From Piliocolobus tephrosceles (Eukaryota > Chordata > Mammalia > Primates > Cercopithecidae), in NCBI RefSeq assembly GCF_002776525.5, contig NC_045438.1, positions 150,853,777-150,917,776 on the forward strand: a DNA stretch of 64,000 nucleotides. The letters are read 5' to 3'. Each line of letters opens with the position of its first letter. Within the stretch, counting starts at the first letter, position 1. The position numbers and the translations under genes were made by a program. The notes under the pieces were generated by a model. That model made no database searches, was not told the DNA's origin, and saw nothing but the letters and a program-made list of their open reading frames with translations. This document shows, one piece after another, positions 60,488 to 64,000 of the stretch.

Positions 60488-60801
60488 GGTCCAGCACAGT
60501 GACTCCCACCTGTAATCCCAGCACTGTAGGAGGCCGAGGTGGGTGGATCACCTGAGGTCATGAGTTTGAGACCAGCCTGGCCAACATGGCAACCATCTCT
60601 ACTAAAAATATACAAATTAGCCAGGTGTGGTAGCAGGTGCCTGTAATCTCACCTACTTGGGAGGCTGAGGCAGGAGAATCACCTGAATCCAGGAGGCAGA
60701 GGTTGCAGTGAGCTGAGATTGTGCCATTTCACGCTAGCCTGGGAGACAAAGGGTGAGACTCTGTCTCAAAAAAAAAAAAAAAAGAAAGAAAAAAGAAAAC
60801 A
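60488..60801 (+). mobile_element. Alu
   Basis: Sense Alu with a mixed A-rich tail; 'aacacca' on both sides. Confidence 0.92.
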
Positions 60802-60986
60802 AAAACACCAAAAACTTTTATATAATCAAGTTGTCTATGATTAAGGGAAACTATAATGGTCGTTCTAGGGATTGGGTTTGATGTTAAAAAAATCACTTCT
60901 ACACGAAATAATTGGTTAGAACAATGAAATTTTCTTAGGGGGTTGATTTATGCAATACATTATAAGAGATTTTAATTAAAAAAAAA

Positions 60987-61279
60987 TTTTTTTTTTGAGA
61001 CAGAGTCTCGCGCTGTCGCCCAGGCTGGAGTGCAGTGGCCGGATCTCAGCTCACTGCAAGCTCTGCCTCCCAGGTTCACACCATTCTCCTGCCTCAGTCT
61101 CCTGAGTAGCTGGGACTACAGGCGCCCGCCACCTCGCCTGGCTAGTTTTTTTGTATTTTTTAGTAGAGACAGGGTTTCACCGTGTTAGCCAGGATGGCCT
61201 CGATCTTCTGACCTCGTGATCCGCCCATCTTGGCCTCCCAAAGTGCTGGGATTACAGGCTTGAGCCACCGCACCCGGCC
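60987..61279 (-). mobile_element. AluY, cercopithecid (AluYRa-like)
   Basis: Antisense AluY with 'gtggccggatctcagc', 'gccacctcgcctggctag' and 'ggcttgagcc'. Confidence 0.92.
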
Positions 61280-61704
61280 AATTTTTAAAATTTTAACCCA
61301 AGGTTCAACTTTTATTGCATGTCACCAGTTTGGGTGTTCTCTTCACTTTTAAAAGCTGTGAAACAGTAACACTCACCTTCAACTCATTTTCAGCTCTTGT
61401 AAGTCCCCCCCCCCCCCACCCCCATTGGGTTCTGTTCTGTTTGTTGTGGCCTGCTGGTAACAATGTTTTCTGAAAGATCTAAAGGAAACATTTTCTTCCA
61501 ACATTATATTCTGTGCACTGTAGAAGGTCTTTTCTTTTGTCTTTTGGTAACTGGTCTAACAGATTTTATGTTTTATTTAAATAATTTCTATGACACTATT
61601 ATTAAGTTTGGTTTGCTAAGGAAAAACAAAGAGTTATCACTCTGATTAAATGAATGACTTATTTTACAATGACCTGTGATCCTATTTTGTAATATCAAAA
61701 AAAA

Positions 61705-61995
61705 TTTTTTTTTTGAGATGGAATCTTGCTCCATTGCCTAGGCTGGAGTGCAGTGGCATGATCTCGGCTCACTGCAACCTCCACCTCCTGGGTTCAAGCG
61801 ATTCTCCTGCCTCAACCTCCCAAGTACCTGGGACTACAGGCACATGCCACTATATCCGGCTAATTTTTTGTATTTTTAGTAGAGATGGGGTTTTATCATG
61901 TTAGCCAGGATGGTCTCAATCTCCTGACCTTGTGATCTGCCCTCCTCAGCCTCCCAAAATGCTGGGACTACAGGGAAAAGCCACTGTGCCCAACC
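61705..61995 (-). mobile_element. Alu
   Basis: Antisense full-length Alu. Confidence 0.93.
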
Positions 61996-63872
61996 TATGT
62001 AAAATGTTTTAAACTTTTGTTATTGACAAACTTCCAAAATCAAATTATAAATTATGTCTTTTACTGACTTAATTAATCCTTTAAGATATTATTAATAGGT
62101 TTCCTAAAGTCCAAAAAATGACATATTTGGCTTATTTGGTATACAAATTATACAGGAAGCATTATCAAATATAAAATGGTGTTTGGGTTTCTTTGGGCTG
62201 TATTTGTATAACTATGTTATTGGTATGTGTTCCAAAATAATGGGAAACTCCTAAAATTCTGATATGACTTAATGTATGTTATCAGTAATAATTATAATTG
62301 TTAAGTTAAATTATTGTGTGCCACAGAGGTAACAAATTACGTTGTAAATTGTGACTTTGACTATGGCTGCCCTAACACTTTTTGTCATCCACAGAAAATT
62401 GTTTTGTTTTGGTCCTCTTTAGAAGGTGGTTTTATAATCAGCTATAAGACTCTAACTGGTGTTTTTGAATGCAGGTTTCTGATAACTTTGGAGACTGTAA
62501 CATCAGAATAGAAGAAAAACTTTCAGGACTCATGGAGAGCTGAAATGTTCATAAATATCAAGCAGAACAGGAATTAACTACATAGATAAACTAATAGAAG
62601 TTTGAAGTAATCTTTTGAACTTTTTACTTAAAACATTGCTGAACCTTTTTTTGTTTGTTTTTCAGAGTTGAGAAAACTTTCCTTTAAGCTATTTACAACT
62701 TTTAACAATTGAGTAAAGTATACTTCCATGAACAAAATTTGGAGCATATTTGTTTCTCTCTACCTGATTTCTACAGAATTTGGCAACTATTTGTGAGTAT
62801 TCTTAATTTATGACAATACAGTTATTTGCATAAGTGCAGTAAGAATCTGTTTTCATTTGTAATAGGACACTATTGAAGAAACTGGTTATTTTACCAAGGC
62901 TTTGTCTAGAATGGTGTGCTTTCCTTTAAGGAATCAAACTTGACTTATGGAGCCAATAAAAGCCCTTTAAAAAACTAGCCTCATTCCTTTGTCTACACAG
63001 TCCCTGTACAAGGTTCCTGACCTGTGCTAAGTAAAGAATGCCACTTTCTGACAGGCCCAGGAGCCCCAAGTTTATCTTGGACCCTCAGGAGGAGAGGAAT
63101 TCACCCAACTCATCGGTATTTGATGGTACAAATCCATGGCTGGTCTTGACTTTAAAAAAGTTTTATCTGAGATTCCTTCTATGGAACAACATTCCATTAA
63201 GGTCAACTTAAAAGTCTATGTAAAAAATAATTATTCTTGCTGCACTGTATATAAATAATTAGGCCAAGTATAATAAAGCAAAACAGTCCTACCATGGTTT
63301 GTCTTTAGTAAAAATGAGAAAAGGGAGAGAGAAAAATTAAGTGTTAAAAACTATAGTATACTTTTGTTAGATTCTAGTGTTGCCTAATGTTTTTCAATTT
63401 TTATTATTTTCTGTAGTTTGGACAGAATTCTAATTTTTCTTGGCTAAAGTCTTCAAAATAATGTTTTCAATTGGTTTTCTTTTTTTTCCCCAATTTTTCT
63501 AATTTGGAGTCACTGAAAAGTAAGCTGTGCTTTCGTAAAGCCCTGCAAACTAAAGTTAGACAACTTAAATCTCAGAAGAAAATAACAGCAGCCTATTTAC
63601 ATACATAAGCCACTTTCATACCTGCTTACTAATGTATGGACTTCAGAGTAATGTGGCCTATATCGATTTTCCAGGATTGCTCTGTTGTTTTCTTCCTTCC
63701 TCCCCCTATTTTCTCTTCATAGGACATGAGACTCCACAGTCTTCAAGAATGAGCTTTCCTAATAACTCAAGAACTGCCTATCTAGTAATAAACCATCCTA
63801 GCCATGAGAAATCAGATGAAACCAGAGACTAGAGACTCATTTTCTTCTAAAATGCTTTATCCAAAAGATTTT

Positions 63873-63892
63873 AAAAAAGAAAATGGGGAAAA
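63873..63892 (+). other. Proviral polypurine tract
   Basis: 'aaaaaagaaaatggggaaaa' lies directly before TGTGAGAG, where plus-strand priming occurs in retroviruses. Confidence 0.75.
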
Positions 63893-64000
63893 TGTGAGAG
63901 AAAAATATCTTAGGCCCCCCAAATCACTAAGCTAAAGGGAAAAGTCAAAGCTGGGAACTGCTTAGGGCAAAATTGCCTCCCACTCTATTCAAAGTCACCC
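63893..64000 (+). mobile_element. 3' LTR of the same provirus, cut by window end
   Basis: Starts TGTGAGAG and follows the 5' LTR (55311 onward) base by base to the window edge, with about 15 mismatches and two small indels. The rest lies outside the window. Confidence 0.8.

Larger units (their letters stand above)
56060..63892 (+). mobile_element. ERV internal region, non-coding
   Basis: About 7.8 kb between the 5' LTR and the polypurine tract. It opens with a primer-binding-site-like leader. Six Alus interrupt it. No frame over about 100 residues lies outside Alus, and I see no gag, pol or env motif, so it is either very decayed or a non-coding MER4-type internal sequence. Family not assigned. 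Confidence 0.65.

Noticed and set aside
56060..63892. Intact retroviral gag, pol or env genes
   Set aside because: No long frames or recognisable motifs outside Alu elements.

Overview
This is primate nuclear DNA: intron-split genes in about 45 Alu elements, with LINE-1, ancient SINE/DNA-transposon remnants, and endogenous retrovirus LTRs. Several young Alus (43379-43668, 60987-61279, probably 58539-58840) carry the AluY variants typical of Old World monkeys, for example 'cctcgcc(c/t)ggctag' and 'ggcttgagccacc', so I infer a cercopithecid monkey such as a macaque or baboon. Gene content matches human 6p22.3 read in reverse: NUP153, then FAM8A1.

1-20.6 kb: the 3' part of NUP153 on the + strand. 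Seven coding exons encode about 859 residues: four RanBP2-type zinc fingers, the long FG-repeat domain and the basic C-terminus. The stop is at 19557-19559, followed by a 3' UTR of about 1 kb. The largest intron (11098-18971) holds an antisense L1 whose 5' end is fused directly to a U6 snRNA copy.

20.6-23.9 kb: convergent intergenic spacer with a Tigger-like fragment and three Alus.

23.9-35.0 kb: all of FAM8A1 on the - strand. Five coding exons give 412 residues, with a proline/alanine-rich N-terminus and a C-terminal three-pass RDD domain. Exon 1 lies in a CpG island. A long Alu-free stretch beyond the stop is probably its 3' UTR.

35.0-64.0 kb: no gene seen. It holds many Alus, a MER5A-like element, a complete processed SUMO2 pseudogene with target-site duplications (44259-45304), an L1 3' end interrupted by a 100-N assembly gap (45782-45881), and four LTR insertions. 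One is an old, apparently non-coding provirus: 5' LTR at 55311-56059, then a primer-binding-site-like leader, a polypurine tract at 63873-63892 and the start of its 3' LTR at 63893, cut by the window edge.

The two genes act separately: NUP153 at the nuclear basket of the pore, FAM8A1 in the ER-membrane HRD1 degradation complex. I see no evidence of a new biological system. The most notable structures are the U6/L1 chimera, the SUMO2 retrocopy with paired CRE octamers, the nested LTRs, and a probable false assembly gap.
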